Assembly: GCF_031583025.1 (NCBI RefSeq)
Contig: NZ_CP134062.1
Coordinates: 4,092,001 to 4,156,000 of the forward strand
Origin: Mycobacterium sp. Z3061
GTDB taxonomy: Bacteria > Actinomycetota > Actinomycetes > Mycobacteriales > Mycobacteriaceae
Length of the DNA: 64,000 bases
Direction of reading: 5' to 3'
Numbering within the stretch: the first letter of the stretch is position 1; each line of letters opens with the position of its first letter. The notes beneath the pieces are model-generated. The model was not told the origin of the DNA. It made no database searches and saw only the letters and a list, made by a program, of their open reading frames with translations. A program made the translations under genes and the position numbers. Positions 37,554-47,439 of the stretch are shown here, in pieces.

Positions 37554-38125
37554 CAGAACAGGTATCCGTTCAGTGTGTAGGCGAGTTGGGTGGCCAGGGC
37601 CTCGTCGTCGAGGATCGGTTTGACGATGTCGGCGGATTGAATGGTGGACTGGGCGATCAGCAGGATCATGGTCGCGAACTGGCGGGGGTCACCGGGCCGG
37701 ACGCTGCCCGCACTTTGCGCTTCGGCGAGCCGCTGTGCCAGTCCCTCGATCAGGAACTGCTGGCTGACACCGAGGCGCTCGGTGATGTAGACCCGCGCCA
37801 ACTCTGAGTGCATGACCGACATGATCAGCTCATCCCGGCGCAACCGGTCGGCGACCGCCACCACCTGCTTGACCAACGCCTCCCGGTCGTTGCCTTCGAA
37901 CGGCACCTCGTGCATCACGTTGGTGATGTGGTCGGTCAGCAGCGTGGACATGATCGACTGGGTGTCCGGCCATCGGCGGTAGACCGTCGGGCGGCTCACC
38001 CCCGCCCGGCGGGCGATCTCGGCGAGCGTCACCCGATCCGCGCCGAAATCGACCACGCAGCTCGCCGCGGCAGCTAATATTCGGTCCCCGGTATCCAAAT
38101 TTGGTTCATTACTCATTGACACCAT
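37553..38125 (-). CDS. TetR family regulator upstream of glpD1
   Basis: A 190-residue TetR-type regulator orthologous to Rv2250c. The helix-turn-helix is clear: RVTLAEIARRAGVSRPTVYRRW at about 33-54. The C-terminal ligand domain is unassigned. I place the start at the ATG at 38125, which follows TACAGT by seven bases (leaderless pattern); an ATG at 38116 is possible. Only 17 bp separate it from the divergent agpS-like gene, so it probably controls both. Confidence 0.85.
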   Translation of the reverse strand: MVSMSNEPNLDTGDRILAAAASCVVDFGADRVTLAEIARRAGVSRPTVYRRWPDTQSIMSTLLTDHITNVMHEVPFEGNDREALVKQVVAVADRLRRDELIMSVMHSELARVYITERLGVSQQFLIEGLAQRLAEAQSAGSVRPGDPRQFATMILLIAQSTIQSADIVKPILDDEALATQLAYTLNGYLF

Positions 38126-38142
38126 GTGTAATACTGTAACGC
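38126..38142. promoter_or_regulatory. Overlapping divergent -10 elements of the TetR and agpS-like genes
   Basis: The 17-bp gap TGTAATACTGTAAC... contains TACTGT (38132-38137) five bases before the agpS-like ATG on the plus strand, and TACAGT (38138-38133) seven bases before the TetR ATG on the minus strand. Both fit TANNNT of leaderless promoters. The TGTAA half is repeated directly. Confidence 0.45.
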
Positions 38143-39753
38143 ATGACGCACCTCGAGGAACTCCTTCCGCCAATGAAATGGAACGCGTGGGGGGATCCCG
38201 CCGCGGCCAAGCCACTTTCCGACGGGGTCCGCGGCTTGCTGAAGCAGGTTGTGGGCCTTGCAGATTCGGATGAAGCCGAGCTGCAGCCCGACGAGGTGAA
38301 GCTGCGCCCGTGCGCCCTGTCGCAGGCCGACCAGGACGGGCTCGCCAAGATCGTCGGCGGCGAATTCTTCCGCACCGCCGACCGGGACCGGTTGCTGCGC
38401 GCCGGCGGCAAGTCCACCCCCGACATGCTGCGCCGCAAAGACCGCGGCGTCCAGGACGCGCCCGACGCGGTGCTGCTGCCCGCCGATGACGACACAGTTC
38501 TGGAGATCCTGCGCTACTGCTCCGACCACGGCATCGCGGTCGTCCCGTTCGGCGGCGGCACGAACGTCACCGGCGGACTGGACCCCACCCGCGGCCAGTT
38601 CTCCGCGGTGATCTCGCTGGATCTGCGCCGCTTCGACGAACTGCACTCGCTGGACAAGGTGTCCGGGATCGCCGAATTGGGTGGCGGCGTCACCGGTCCG
38701 GACGCCGAGCGCCTCCTGGGCGAACAGGGCTTCTCCCTGGGGCACTTCCCGCAGAGCTTCGAGTACGCCACCATCGGCGGCTTTGCGGCGACCCGTTCGT
38801 CCGGACAGGACTCGGCCGGCTACGGCCGGTTCAACGACATGATCGTGGGACTGCGCATGGTCACCCCGGTCGGCATCTGGGACCTGGGCCGGGTGGCAGC
38901 CTCGGCGGCCGGCCCGGATCTGCGTCAGCTGGCGATCGGTTCGGAAGGCACTCTGGGGGTCATCACCAAGGTGCGGCTGCGGGTGCACCCGGTCCCGGAG
39001 ACCACCCGCTACGAGGCGTGGTCCTTCCCGGATTTCGCGACCGGAGTCGCGGCCCTGCGGGCCATCACCCAGACCGGCACCGGCCCGACCGTCGTCCGCC
39101 TGTCCGATGAGGCGGAGACCGGGGTCAACCTCGCCACTCACGAGACGATCGGCGAAAACCAGAACGCCGGAGGATGTTTGGGCCTGACGCTGTTCGAAGG
39201 CACCAAGGAGCACGCCGAGAGCCGGCACGCCGAAACCCGCGCGCTGCTGGAAGCCAGCGGCGGCACCTCGCTCGGCGAAGGACCGGCCAGGACCTGGGAG
39301 CACGGCCGGTTCAGCGCACCCTACCTGCGCGACTCGATGCTGGCCGCCGGTGCGCTGTGCGAGACGCTGGAAACCGCCACCGACTGGTCCAACATCCCCG
39401 CCCTCAAGGCCGCCGTCACCGAAGCGCTGACCAGTTCACTCGCCGAGTCGGGCACCCCGGCGCTGGTGATGTGCCACGTGTCGCACGTCTACCCGACCGG
39501 CGCCTCGCTGTACTTCACCATCGTGGCCGGGCAGCGCGGCAATCCGCTCGAGCAGTGGTGGGCGGCCAAGAAGGCCGCGTGCGACGCGATCATGGCCACC
39601 GGCGGAACCATCACCCACCACCACGCCGTCGGCGCCGACCACCGGGCCTGGATGCGTGAGGAGGTCGGTGACCTCGGTGTGCAGCTGTTGCGCGCGGCCA
39701 AGGCCACCCTGGATCCAGCCGGAATTCTGAACCCCGGCAAGCTGATTCCGTGA
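38143..39753 (+). CDS. FAD-binding oxidase, alkyldihydroxyacetonephosphate synthase-like
   Basis: A 536-residue FAD-linked oxidase orthologous to Rv2251 (often called AgpS). The PCMH-type FAD domain has VVPFGGGTNVTGG and the second pyrophosphate motif IGGFAATRSSGQDSAGYG. The C-terminal His-rich THHHAVG and the ending LDPAGILNPGKL are typical of the family. Plasmalogen synthesis is not known in mycobacteria, so the reaction is uncertain. It overlaps the following kinase gene by 4 bp. Confidence 0.88.
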   Translation: MTHLEELLPPMKWNAWGDPAAAKPLSDGVRGLLKQVVGLADSDEAELQPDEVKLRPCALSQADQDGLAKIVGGEFFRTADRDRLLRAGGKSTPDMLRRKDRGVQDAPDAVLLPADDDTVLEILRYCSDHGIAVVPFGGGTNVTGGLDPTRGQFSAVISLDLRRFDELHSLDKVSGIAELGGGVTGPDAERLLGEQGFSLGHFPQSFEYATIGGFAATRSSGQDSAGYGRFNDMIVGLRMVTPVGIWDLGRVAASAAGPDLRQLAIGSEGTLGVITKVRLRVHPVPETTRYEAWSFPDFATGVAALRAITQTGTGPTVVRLSDEAETGVNLATHETIGENQNAGGCLGLTLFEGTKEHAESRHAETRALLEASGGTSLGEGPARTWEHGRFSAPYLRDSMLAAGALCETLETATDWSNIPALKAAVTEALTSSLAESGTPALVMCHVSHVYPTGASLYFTIVAGQRGNPLEQWWAAKKAACDAIMATGGTITHHHAVGADHRAWMREEVGDLGVQLLRAAKATLDPAGILNPGKLIP

Positions 39754-40688
39754 CGCAGCAGTCCCCCGTCCTGAGCCGGCGCGAGATCGCGAAGATCACC
39801 GCGCTGACCAATCCCCTCTCTGGGCACGGCGCCGCGATCGAGGCGGCGCAACGTGCGATCGCCCGTTTCCACAAGCGCGGGATCGAGGTGGTCGAGATCA
39901 TCGGTGACGGCGCCGAGGACGCCCGCTTCCTGGTCGCCGCGGCATTGGAGAAGGGCACCGACGCCGTCGTCGTCACCGGCGGCGACGGCGTCATCTCCAA
40001 CGCCCTGCAGGTGCTGGCCCAGACCGATGTGCCGCTGGGCGTCATCCCGGCAGGCACCGGAAACGACCATGCGCGCGAATTCGGGATTCCCACCAAGGAT
40101 CCCGAGGCCGCCGCGGATGTCGTGGTGGACGGCTGGACGGAAACCATTGACCTGGGCCGCATCAAGGACCAGCACGGCGTCAACAAGTGGTTCGGCACTG
40201 TGGCGGCAACGGGATTCGACTCGTTGGTGACCGACCGGGCCAACCGGATGACCTGGCCGCACGGGCGGATGCGGTACTACATCGCGATGCTTGCCGAACT
40301 GTCGCAGTTGCGGCTGCTGCCGTTCCGGTTGGTGCTGGACGGGCAGCAGGTGATCGAAACCGACCTGACGATGACCGCCTTCGGCAACACCCGCAGCTAC
40401 GGCGGCGGAATGCTGATCTGTCCCAACGCCGATCGGTCGGACGGCCTGCTCGACCTCACCATGGTGAGATCGGAGTCGCGGACGAAGCTCATCCGCTTCT
40501 TCCCCACCGCTTTGAAGGGCACGCACATCGGACTCGACGAGGTCACCACCGCACGGGCCAAGACCGTCGAAGTCGAATGCCCAGGAATCAACGTGTACGC
40601 CGACGGCGACTACGCCTGTCCGCTGCCGGCCGAGATCTCGGCGGTACCGGCCGCGCTGCAGGTGCTGCGACCGGCCCACAAGGTGTAA
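39750..40688 (+). CDS. Diacylglycerol kinase (Rv2252-like)
   Basis: A 312-residue lipid kinase of the DAGK catalytic family. It has the glycine-rich GGDGVISN motif and the PAGTGNDHARE motif; the N-terminal TNPLSGHG is also conserved. It converts diacylglycerol to phosphatidic acid; the tuberculosis ortholog influences phosphatidylinositol mannoside synthesis. The GTG start overlaps the upstream oxidase by 4 bp, linking both to lipid metabolism. Confidence 0.92.
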   Translation: MTQQSPVLSRREIAKITALTNPLSGHGAAIEAAQRAIARFHKRGIEVVEIIGDGAEDARFLVAAALEKGTDAVVVTGGDGVISNALQVLAQTDVPLGVIPAGTGNDHAREFGIPTKDPEAAADVVVDGWTETIDLGRIKDQHGVNKWFGTVAATGFDSLVTDRANRMTWPHGRMRYYIAMLAELSQLRLLPFRLVLDGQQVIETDLTMTAFGNTRSYGGGMLICPNADRSDGLLDLTMVRSESRTKLIRFFPTALKGTHIGLDEVTTARAKTVEVECPGINVYADGDYACPLPAEISAVPAALQVLRPAHKV

Positions 40689-40710
40689 CGAACCGGTCAC
40701 GCGATGCGAC

Positions 40711-41232
40711 ATGTTCAGCATGTCAGTGCTCGTCAAGACCGGGTTGGCCGCGGTAGTGGCTGTGGGGGTTCCGCTGTGCGTAGCTCCGGCGGCCCACGCG
40801 GGTGAAGTCGCTTCCTGGAACGGCGAATACCTCGTCGTGCTGGGCGCCAACGCTAAGTCCGGCACCAGCGTAGCGGCCGGTCAACCGGAGTTCGCGCACC
40901 GGTCCACCGTCTCGTTCACCTCGAACTGCGCCGCGGGTGTCTGCGTCGCGACGGTCGACAACCCGCCCGCGCCGAAGAACGAATCGATGCCGCGCACAAT
41001 CGAATTCACCTGGAACGGGTCACAGTGGGTGCGCGAGATGACGTGGAAATGGGACTGCCTGCTGCCAGACGGCACCATCGAGTACGACCCGGCGAAGTCG
41101 ATAACGGTCTACACCCCAGGGCAATACGGCATTCTCACCGGCGTCTTCCACACCGACATCGCCAGCGGCACGTGTCAGGGCAATGTCGATATGCCGGTGT
41201 CCGCCAAACCCATTTCCGGTCCGGTCACCTAA
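40711..41232 (+). CDS. Secreted protein, Rv2253-like
   Basis: A 173-residue exported protein from the ATG at 40711. The signal peptide ends at AHA-GE (about residue 30). The mature domain has four cysteines (SNCAAGVCV, WDCLL and GTCQG), likely two disulfides, and aromatic strands such as IEFTWNGSQWVREMTWKWD. Its place behind the diacylglycerol kinase gene matches Rv2253. Function unknown. Confidence 0.82.
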   Translation: MFSMSVLVKTGLAAVVAVGVPLCVAPAAHAGEVASWNGEYLVVLGANAKSGTSVAAGQPEFAHRSTVSFTSNCAAGVCVATVDNPPAPKNESMPRTIEFTWNGSQWVREMTWKWDCLLPDGTIEYDPAKSITVYTPGQYGILTGVFHTDIASGTCQGNVDMPVSAKPISGPVT

Positions 41233-41238
41233 CCCCGC

Positions 41239-41297
41239 CGAGCAGACGCAAAATCGCCCAGGAGCGTGCGCTCCAAGGGCGATTTTGCGTCTGCTCG
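41239..41297. terminator. Long hairpin, GAGCAGACGCAAA family, copy C
   Basis: Perfect 21-bp arms at 41239-41259 and 41277-41297 enclose a second small hairpin GGAGC-gtgc-GCTCC (41261-41274). It fills the gap between the convergent ends of the secreted-protein and DUF3145 genes. Confidence 0.72.
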
Positions 41298-41308
41298 CGG
41301 GGCGAACG

Positions 41309-41821
41309 CTAGCCGACTCCGCGGCTCAGCCAGGTGACCTCGCCGGCGTCGCCGCCGTCGCGATACGGCTCGAGGGCCTCATCCCAGGCGGTGCCCAGCA
41401 CCGAATCCATCTCGGCGGCAAGGGTATCGGCGCCCTGGGCCATCAGCGTGCGCAACCGCATCTCGCCCACCATGATGTCGCCGTTGGCGCTCATCGGCCC
41501 GCTCCACAACCCCAGCTGCGGGGTGTGGCTGAACCGGTGCCCGTCGACGCCGGGGCTGGGATCCTCGGTCACTTCGAACCGCAGCACTGACCACGAGCGC
41601 AACGCGTTCGCCAAGCGGGCGCCGGTACCGACCGGCCCAACCCAGTTGGTGACCGCGCGCAACTGCCCGGGCATGGCCGGCTGCGGCGTCCACACCAAAT
41701 TCGCCTTGGCTTGCAAGGTCGACGACAACGCCCACTCGACATGCGGGCACACCGCCGCTGGCGAGGCGTGGACGTACACCACACCAGCCGTCACGTCGGC
41801 GAACTGATTCGACGCACGCAT
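41309..41821 (-). CDS. DUF3145 family protein
   Basis: A 170-residue protein orthologous to Rv2256c. It begins MRASNQFADVTAGVVYVHASPAAVCPHVEWAL, the signature start of the actinobacterial DUF3145 family. No signal peptide, membrane segment or catalytic motif is seen. Function unknown. The 128-bp upstream gap is AT-rich (41896-41908) and probably contains its promoter. Rv2254c and Rv2255c counterparts are absent. Confidence 0.88.
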   Translation of the reverse strand: MRASNQFADVTAGVVYVHASPAAVCPHVEWALSSTLQAKANLVWTPQPAMPGQLRAVTNWVGPVGTGARLANALRSWSVLRFEVTEDPSPGVDGHRFSHTPQLGLWSGPMSANGDIMVGEMRLRTLMAQGADTLAAEMDSVLGTAWDEALEPYRDGGDAGEVTWLSRGVG

Positions 41822-41949
41822 CTTCTTGCTCCTTCGGTTCCACGAGGGACGTCTTCCCCAACGACCTGGTGAACCCGATCAAGAGATACTGCGCGATATA
41901 TTTTCTTGTGTCCTGCGTGTCTATTGTGCCTCGTGATACCTGTGTTGCG

Positions 41950-42786
41950 CTAGTGTGCATTTTCCTTTCCGGCGTACGCAGCTAAAACCGCGTCCGAAAG
42001 CGCCGGCCAGGGCTTCAGCGCCCACTCTCCGAAGTCGCGGTCGGTGAGCACCACCAGCGCCAGGTCAGCATCGGGATCCACCCAGATGAACCCGCCTGAC
42101 TGGCCGAAATGACCGTAGGTGCGCACCGAGTTGCCCGCGCCCGTCCAGTGCGGCGACTTCGAATCCCGCAGCTCGAATCCCAGCCCCCAGTCGTTGGGCC
42201 GCTGCGACCCGTATCCCGGCAGCACCCCGTCGAGACCCGGGAACTGCACGGACGTCGCGTCGGCGTGCATCTGCGCCGAAACCGTCGCCGGGCGCAGCAG
42301 GTCACCCGCGAACCGGACCAGGTCGTCGACCGTCGAGGTCGCGCCGTAGCCGGCGGTGTCGGCGCCCCCGTCCAGTCGCGTCGAGGTCATCCCCAGCGGC
42401 TCGCACACCGCCTCGGTGAGGTAGCGGCCGAACTCGATGCCCGACTCGCGCTCGATGGTCTGGGCCAGCACGGCGAACCCGTAGTTCGAATAGATGCGGC
42501 GGGCCCCGGGCCGCGCCAGCACGCCACCGGAAAGCATGGCCAGTCCGGAGGCGTGCGCAAGGAGGTGACGCACGGTGGACCCGGGCGGGCCGGCCTCGGT
42601 GTCGAGTTCGACGACGCCTTCCTCGACGGCGATCTGTGCGGCCCGCGCGACGATCGGCTTCGTGACCGACGCCAGCGCGAACTCGCGCGCGGTGTCACCG
42701 TGGGTGGCCCGCACTCCGTCCGGGCCGACGACCGCGGCGGCGGCGTTGGGGACGGGCCAGTCGTCCAGAACGCTCAGTGCGCTCAT
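41950..42786 (-). CDS. Beta-lactamase-fold serine hydrolase (Rv2257c-like)
   Basis: A 278-residue class C beta-lactamase/esterase-fold protein. It carries the nucleophile motif SVTK, the Tyr motif YSNYG, and GHFGQSGG in the third-motif position. It is more likely an esterase or D-Ala peptidase than a drug-resistance enzyme, and there is no signal peptide. The ATG at 42786 overlaps the methyltransferase stop (ATGA). The frame is open to 43887, but that extension lies opposite no signal and overlaps the methyltransferase. Confidence 0.86.
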   Translation of the reverse strand: MSALSVLDDWPVPNAAAAVVGPDGVRATHGDTAREFALASVTKPIVARAAQIAVEEGVVELDTEAGPPGSTVRHLLAHASGLAMLSGGVLARPGARRIYSNYGFAVLAQTIERESGIEFGRYLTEAVCEPLGMTSTRLDGGADTAGYGATSTVDDLVRFAGDLLRPATVSAQMHADATSVQFPGLDGVLPGYGSQRPNDWGLGFELRDSKSPHWTGAGNSVRTYGHFGQSGGFIWVDPDADLALVVLTDRDFGEWALKPWPALSDAVLAAYAGKENAH

Positions 42787-43853
42787 TTGCGCGCGATGTA
42801 GTAGTTGTTGATCGGGTCCGACTCGACTTCGGCGACCACCACGTCGCCGAAGCCGGCATCGGCCAGCATCGAGGTGGCCAGTTGCGTCCCCCAGGCCGCC
42901 CCCAGCCCGGCGCCGCCGTGCGCCAGCGACACCGTCATGCAGTGCATCAGGGACACCGTGTAGAGATAGGTGCTCATCGGTACGTCGACGTTGTCCTCGA
43001 GCCGGCTCGATGCCTTGACGTCTGCCATCAGAAACACGCCGCCCGGCCTCAACGCGCGGTGGATGTTCTCCAGCACGCGCGCCGGTTGGGCCTGGTCGTG
43101 GATGGCGTCGAACACCACGATGACGTCGTAGACCGCCTCCTTGTCCAGCGTGGGCAGGTCGTGGCTTTCGAAGGTCACATTGGACAGACCGAGCCGCGCG
43201 GCCTCGTCGCGGCCGGCTGCGATCGCCTCCTCGGAGAAGTCGATACCGGTGAACCGGCTGGCCGGGAACGCCTGAGCCATCACGTTCACGGCATGTCCAC
43301 TGCCGCAACCGAAGTCGGCGACGTCGGCACCCGATCGCAGGCGCTCCGGAAGACCGTCCACCAGCGGCAGCACCACATCGACAAGCCCGGCGTCGAACAC
43401 CACACCACTCTGCTGAGCCATCAACGTGTGGAAGCGGGGATATTCGCTGTAGGGCAGCCCGCCGCCCGCCCGGAAGCAACCGAGGATCTTCTGCTCGACC
43501 TCGCTCAGCAACGGCACGAACTGGGCCACCAGCGCGAGGTTGTTCGGCCCGGCCGCACTGGTCAGCACCGCCGCGCGCTGGGCCGGCAATGTGTAGGTCC
43601 CGGTCTCGGCGTCGTAGTCGACCACGCGGCCGGTTGTCATGCCGCCCAACCACTCTCGGACATAACGTTCGTCGAGGTGCGCGGCTTCGGCGATCTCCGC
43701 GCTGCTGGACGGCGGCAGTGCCGCCATGGTGTCCAGCAACCCGGTCTGATGTCCCAGGCTCAGCAGCAGCGTGAGGCTCGCGTTGTCGATCGTCGACACC
43801 ATCCGGTCGGTGAAGGCCTCTACGGTTTCGGTGCCGGTCTCGGGTGCCGTCAT
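42783..43853 (-). CDS. SAM-dependent methyltransferase with N-terminal winged helix (Rv2258c-like)
   Basis: A 356-residue class I methyltransferase orthologous to Rv2258c. A helical winged-helix dimerisation domain (about 1-100) precedes the Rossmann core, with motif [10 protein letters not shown] at 180-188 and the acidic IDFSEEAI loop. The layout matches O-methyltransferases acting on small hydroxylated metabolites; the substrate is unknown. It overlaps the serine hydrolase gene by 4 bp and is divergent from mscR. Confidence 0.9.
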   Translation of the reverse strand: MTAPETGTETVEAFTDRMVSTIDNASLTLLLSLGHQTGLLDTMAALPPSSSAEIAEAAHLDERYVREWLGGMTTGRVVDYDAETGTYTLPAQRAAVLTSAAGPNNLALVAQFVPLLSEVEQKILGCFRAGGGLPYSEYPRFHTLMAQQSGVVFDAGLVDVVLPLVDGLPERLRSGADVADFGCGSGHAVNVMAQAFPASRFTGIDFSEEAIAAGRDEAARLGLSNVTFESHDLPTLDKEAVYDVIVVFDAIHDQAQPARVLENIHRALRPGGVFLMADVKASSRLEDNVDVPMSTYLYTVSLMHCMTVSLAHGGAGLGAAWGTQLATSMLADAGFGDVVVAEVESDPINNYYIARK

Positions 43854-43885
43854 GCGAAGCGACGCTACACCGTAGTTTGGAGGCC

Positions 43886-44971
43886 ATGAGTCAGACAGTG
43901 CGCGGCGTCATTTCGCGGAGCAAAGGGCAACCCGTCGAGTTGGTCGACATCGTCATCCCCGACCCCGGACCGGGCGAGGCGGTCGTCGATATCACCGCGT
44001 GCGGTGTGTGCCACACCGACCTGACCTACCGCGAGGGCGGCATCAACGACGAGTACCCGTTTCTGCTCGGGCACGAGGCCGCCGGCACGGTCGAAGCGGT
44101 CGGCCCCGGCGTGACCCACGTCGAGCCGGGTGACTTCGTGATCCTGAACTGGCGCGCGGTATGCGGGCAGTGCCGGGCCTGCCGGAGAGGCCGGCCGCAT
44201 CTGTGCTTCGACACCTTCAACGCCGAGCAGAAGATGACGCTGACCGACGGCACCGAACTCACCCCCGCACTGGGCATCGGGGCGTTCGCCGACAAGACGC
44301 TGGTGGCGGCCGGGCAGTGCACCAAAGTCAATCCGGAGGCCGACCCGGCCGTCGCGGGCCTGCTCGGGTGTGGGGTCATGGCGGGCCTCGGCGCGGCGAT
44401 CAACACCGGCGGCGTCACGCGTGACGACACGGTTGCGGTGATCGGTTGCGGCGGCGTGGGTGACGCCGCGATCGCCGGTGCCGCGCTGGTCGGGGCGAAG
44501 AAGATCATCGCCGTCGACACCGACAACGCGAAACTGGAGTGGGCCCGCAAGTTCGGCGCCACCCACACCGTCAACGCCCGCGAATTCGATGTCGTGGAGA
44601 CCATTCAGGACCTCACCGATGGCTTCGGGGTCGACGTGGTGGTCGACGCCGTCGGCCGGCCCGAGACCTGGAAGCAGGCCTTCTACGCCCGCGACCTCGC
44701 CGGGACCGTGGTGCTGGTCGGGGTACCGACTCCCGACATGCGCCTGGACATGCCGCTGGTGGACTTCTTCTCCCGCGGCGGCTCGCTGAAGTCGTCCTGG
44801 TACGGCGACTGCCTGCCGGAGCGCGACTTCCCCACCCTGATCGACCTGTACCTGCAGGGCCGGCTGCCGTTGGAGAAGTTTGTCTCCGAGCGAATCGGGT
44901 TAGACGGCATCGAGGAGGCTTTTCACAAGATGCACGACGGCAAGGTATTGCGTTCGGTGGTGATTCTCTGA
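43886..44971 (+). CDS. mscR: S-nitrosomycothiol reductase / mycothiol-dependent formaldehyde dehydrogenase MscR
   Basis: A 361-residue zinc alcohol dehydrogenase-family enzyme orthologous to Rv2259. The catalytic zinc site is Cys39 with GHE (His63, Glu64), and a structural zinc site [15 protein letters not shown] is present. The NAD motif is GCGGVG. It oxidises the formaldehyde-mycothiol adduct and reduces S-nitrosomycothiol. The ATG at 43886 gives the family length. The stop overlaps the downstream metallo-hydrolase ATG by one base. Confidence 0.94.
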   Translation: MSQTVRGVISRSKGQPVELVDIVIPDPGPGEAVVDITACGVCHTDLTYREGGINDEYPFLLGHEAAGTVEAVGPGVTHVEPGDFVILNWRAVCGQCRACRRGRPHLCFDTFNAEQKMTLTDGTELTPALGIGAFADKTLVAAGQCTKVNPEADPAVAGLLGCGVMAGLGAAINTGGVTRDDTVAVIGCGGVGDAAIAGAALVGAKKIIAVDTDNAKLEWARKFGATHTVNAREFDVVETIQDLTDGFGVDVVVDAVGRPETWKQAFYARDLAGTVVLVGVPTPDMRLDMPLVDFFSRGGSLKSSWYGDCLPERDFPTLIDLYLQGRLPLEKFVSERIGLDGIEEAFHKMHDGKVLRSVVIL

Positions 44972-45594
44972 TGGTGGTCATCGACCGGTTGGTCACGCAC
45001 GGCACCTTCGAACTCGATGGCGGCAGTTGGGAAGTCGACAACAACATCTGGCTGGTGGGCGACAACTCCAACGTCGTGGTGTTCGACGCGGCCCACGACG
45101 CGGCGCCGATCATCGAGGCCGTCGACGGGCGGCACGTGGTGGCGGTGGTCTGCACGCATGGCCACAACGACCACGTGACGGTGGCTCCGGAACTCGGTAA
45201 GGAGCTCGACGCGCCGGTGTTGCTACACCCCGCTGACGAAGTGCTGTGGCAGATGACGCACCCGGACAGCAACTTTGAGCCGATCTCCGAAGGGCACGCG
45301 CTGAAGGTGGGTGGCACCGAGTTGCGGGCCATCCACACCCCGGGGCACTCCCCCGGATCGGTGTGCTGGTACGTCCACGATCTGGGTGTGGTGTTCAGCG
45401 GTGACACCCTGTTCTCCGGCGGGCCGGGGGCCACCGGCCGGTCCTACTCGGATTTCCCCACGATTCTGCAGTCGATCTCCGAGCGCCTGGGCAAGCTGCC
45501 CGGGGATACCGTCGTGCACACTGGCCACGGCGATAGCACGACGATCGGCGACGAGATCGTGCACTACGAGGAGTGGGTGAAGCGCGGGCACTAG
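44971..45594 (+). CDS. Metallo-beta-lactamase-fold hydrolase coupled to mscR
   Basis: A 207-residue MBL-fold protein orthologous to Rv2260. The metal motif HGHNDH is at 63-68, followed by HTPGHSPGS and FSGDTLFSGGPGATGR, the glyoxalase II-like pattern. With mscR upstream and overlapping by one base, the likely substrate is a mycothiol thioester such as S-formylmycothiol; this is inference. A frame extending upstream inside mscR is rejected. Confidence 0.9.
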   Translation: MVVIDRLVTHGTFELDGGSWEVDNNIWLVGDNSNVVVFDAAHDAAPIIEAVDGRHVVAVVCTHGHNDHVTVAPELGKELDAPVLLHPADEVLWQMTHPDSNFEPISEGHALKVGGTELRAIHTPGHSPGSVCWYVHDLGVVFSGDTLFSGGPGATGRSYSDFPTILQSISERLGKLPGDTVVHTGHGDSTTIGDEIVHYEEWVKRGH

Positions 45595-45611
45595 GTCGGT
45601 TGCTTTCACCC

Positions 45612-45671
45612 GCGAGCGTGCACTCAATGCCAGCCGTACCGGAGTGTCGCTGTACATTTGCGCACGCTCGC
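45612..45671. terminator. Inverted repeat between convergent genes (GCGAGCGTGC arms)
   Basis: Perfect 10-bp arms GCGAGCGTGC (45612-45621) and GCACGCTCGC (45662-45671) flank an inner CACTC/GAGTG pair (45621-45625 and 45642-45646). It is a different sequence family from copies A-C but occupies the same kind of site. Confidence 0.5.
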
Positions 45672-45684
45672 CGACGACACCAAG

Positions 45685-46404
45685 CTACAGCCCCTCCATA
45701 ACCCGCCGCTTCTCCGCCTGGAACTCCTCCTCAGTCAACGCGCCCGAGTCCCGCAGCGCGGCAAGAGTTTTCAGGCGCTCGACCCGCACGCCCTCACCAG
45801 AGGGCTCGTAGGCCGCCGGCGGTGCGACGACGGCGAACCCGCCGCCGGCAGAAGGCACCGGCCGCCGGCGCACCCGCGCCAGCCACATGATCGACAGCGT
45901 CAGGTCGACCAACCCGACGACGAACAGCGCCACGAAAACCCAGACCAGATACCCGTACGAGCTCTGATGCCCGAAAGCCAGTCGCGGGTTGATGTATCCG
46001 TTGACCTGGCCATCGGTCACGACCTGGTAGGTGCCGTCGGCAGGCACCTGGACGTTCCACACCCGGATATGCGCGTCGTTGTTGACTGTCGTTGTGCTGC
46101 CGATACTTTCGGTGACCTCCGGCTGCGGCACACCATCCGGCGGGGTGATCGAGATGCGCATCGGCGGCACCGGTAGACCGCCGCCGTCGGTCCCGCCGAT
46201 GACCAGGGTATGCAGGCTGACGGTCGCCTGCCCGGCAGGCAGATGCACGCTCCCGGATCCCGGCACGGGCACCTCACCGTAGGCGTCGTAGTCGTCCAGG
46301 AAGAACACGTTGAGCACCAGCGTCGTGATGAAGCCGGCGACCGACACGACCAGCGTCACAATCGCCAGGATCAACGAAGCCTTGGCGACCCGTCTGCTAT
46401 TCAT
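45685..46404 (-). CDS. Membrane protein with C-terminal SHOCT domain
   Basis: A 239-residue protein. It has a transmembrane helix at about 9-33, an extracytoplasmic beta-rich domain (about 40-145), a second helix at about 150-176, and a short cytoplasmic SHOCT motif at 208-239 ([22 protein letters not shown]). SHOCT motifs are oligomerisation or regulatory tails. Function unknown. It is divergent from the SDR gene. Confidence 0.8.
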   Translation of the reverse strand: MNSRRVAKASLILAIVTLVVSVAGFITTLVLNVFFLDDYDAYGEVPVPGSGSVHLPAGQATVSLHTLVIGGTDGGGLPVPPMRISITPPDGVPQPEVTESIGSTTTVNNDAHIRVWNVQVPADGTYQVVTDGQVNGYINPRLAFGHQSSYGYLVWVFVALFVVGLVDLTLSIMWLARVRRRPVPSAGGGFAVVAPPAAYEPSGEGVRVERLKTLAALRDSGALTEEEFQAEKRRVMEGL

Positions 46405-46485
46405 CCAGGCAGTGTGTCACGCACGGCAGCGACAGGGGACACTGTTTGCGACCCCAGACGCAGCAACCGGAGAAGGAGTTCTCAG

Positions 46486-47439
46486 ATGGCCAACGATCTC
46501 GTCGCCACGGTGCCCGATCTGACCGGCAAGCTGGCGGTTGTCACCGGATCCAACAGCGGCCTCGGCTTCGGCCTGGCCAAGCGCCTGGCCGCGGGCGGTG
46601 CCGACGTCGTGATGGCCATCCGCAACCAGGGCAAGGGCGAGGCCGCCATCGAAGAGATCCGCAAGTCGGTCCCCGACGCCAGCCTGACCATCAAGCCACT
46701 GGACCTGTCATCGCTGGACTCCGTCCAAGCCCTGGGTGCCCAACTCAACGCCGAGGGCCGGCCGATCGACATCCTGATCAACAATGCCGGTGTCATGACG
46801 CCACCCGAGCGCGACACCACCGCGGACGGCTTCGAATTGCAGTTCGGCAGTAACCATCTCGGGCATTTCGCGCTCACCGGGCAAGTGTTGCCGCTGCTGC
46901 GCGCGGCGCAGGCCCCCCGCGTCGTGTCGTTGAGCAGCATCGCCGCGCGCCGTGGCCGCATCCACTTCGACGACCTGCAGTTCGAGAAGTCCTACGCCTC
47001 GATGGCGGCCTACGGGCAGTCGAAGCTGGCGACGCTGATGTTCGCCCTTGAACTGGACCGGCGCAGCCGCCAGGGCGGCTGGGGCATCACGTCCAACGCG
47101 GCGCACCCCGGGCTCACCAAGACCAACCTGCAGATCAGCGGACCGTCACACGGCCGGGACAAGCCGGCGCTGATGCAGCGTCTGTATACGACGTCCTGGA
47201 AGTACGCCCCATTCCTGTGGCAGGAGATCGACGAAGGCATCCTGCCGGCGCTGTACGCGGCCGTCACCCCCGGCGCCGAGGGCGGCGCGTTCTACGGACC
47301 GCGCGGCTTCGCCGAGGCCGCCGGCGGCGGGGTCACCGAAGCCAAGATACCCAAGCGTGCCGCCAATGATGATGACTGCAAACGACTTTGGGAGATCTCG
47401 GAGAGGCTCACCGGTGTCAGCTACCCCGCGCCGAACTGA
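46486..47439 (+). CDS. Short-chain dehydrogenase/reductase (Rv2263-like)
   Basis: A 317-residue SDR of the retinol dehydrogenase-like branch, matching Rv2263 in length and position. It has the cofactor motif TGSNSGLG at 20-27, NNAGVM, and a catalytic SSIA...YGQSK set. It probably uses NADP(H) on a lipophilic alcohol or ketone. The ATG at 46486 follows GAAGGAG. The downstream methyltransferase starts inside its last 26 bp. Confidence 0.92.
   Translation: MANDLVATVPDLTGKLAVVTGSNSGLGFGLAKRLAAGGADVVMAIRNQGKGEAAIEEIRKSVPDASLTIKPLDLSSLDSVQALGAQLNAEGRPIDILINNAGVMTPPERDTTADGFELQFGSNHLGHFALTGQVLPLLRAAQAPRVVSLSSIAARRGRIHFDDLQFEKSYASMAAYGQSKLATLMFALELDRRSRQGGWGITSNAAHPGLTKTNLQISGPSHGRDKPALMQRLYTTSWKYAPFLWQEIDEGILPALYAAVTPGAEGGAFYGPRGFAEAAGGGVTEAKIPKRAANDDDCKRLWEISERLTGVSYPAPN

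Noticed and set aside
41950-42786. Secreted beta-lactamase
   Set aside because: No signal peptide; class C-like fold with esterase-type context.
42787-43887. N-terminal extension of the beta-lactamase-fold gene to 645 codons
   Set aside because: The extension overlaps the whole methyltransferase gene in another frame; the ATGA overlap at 42783-42786 gives the natural start.
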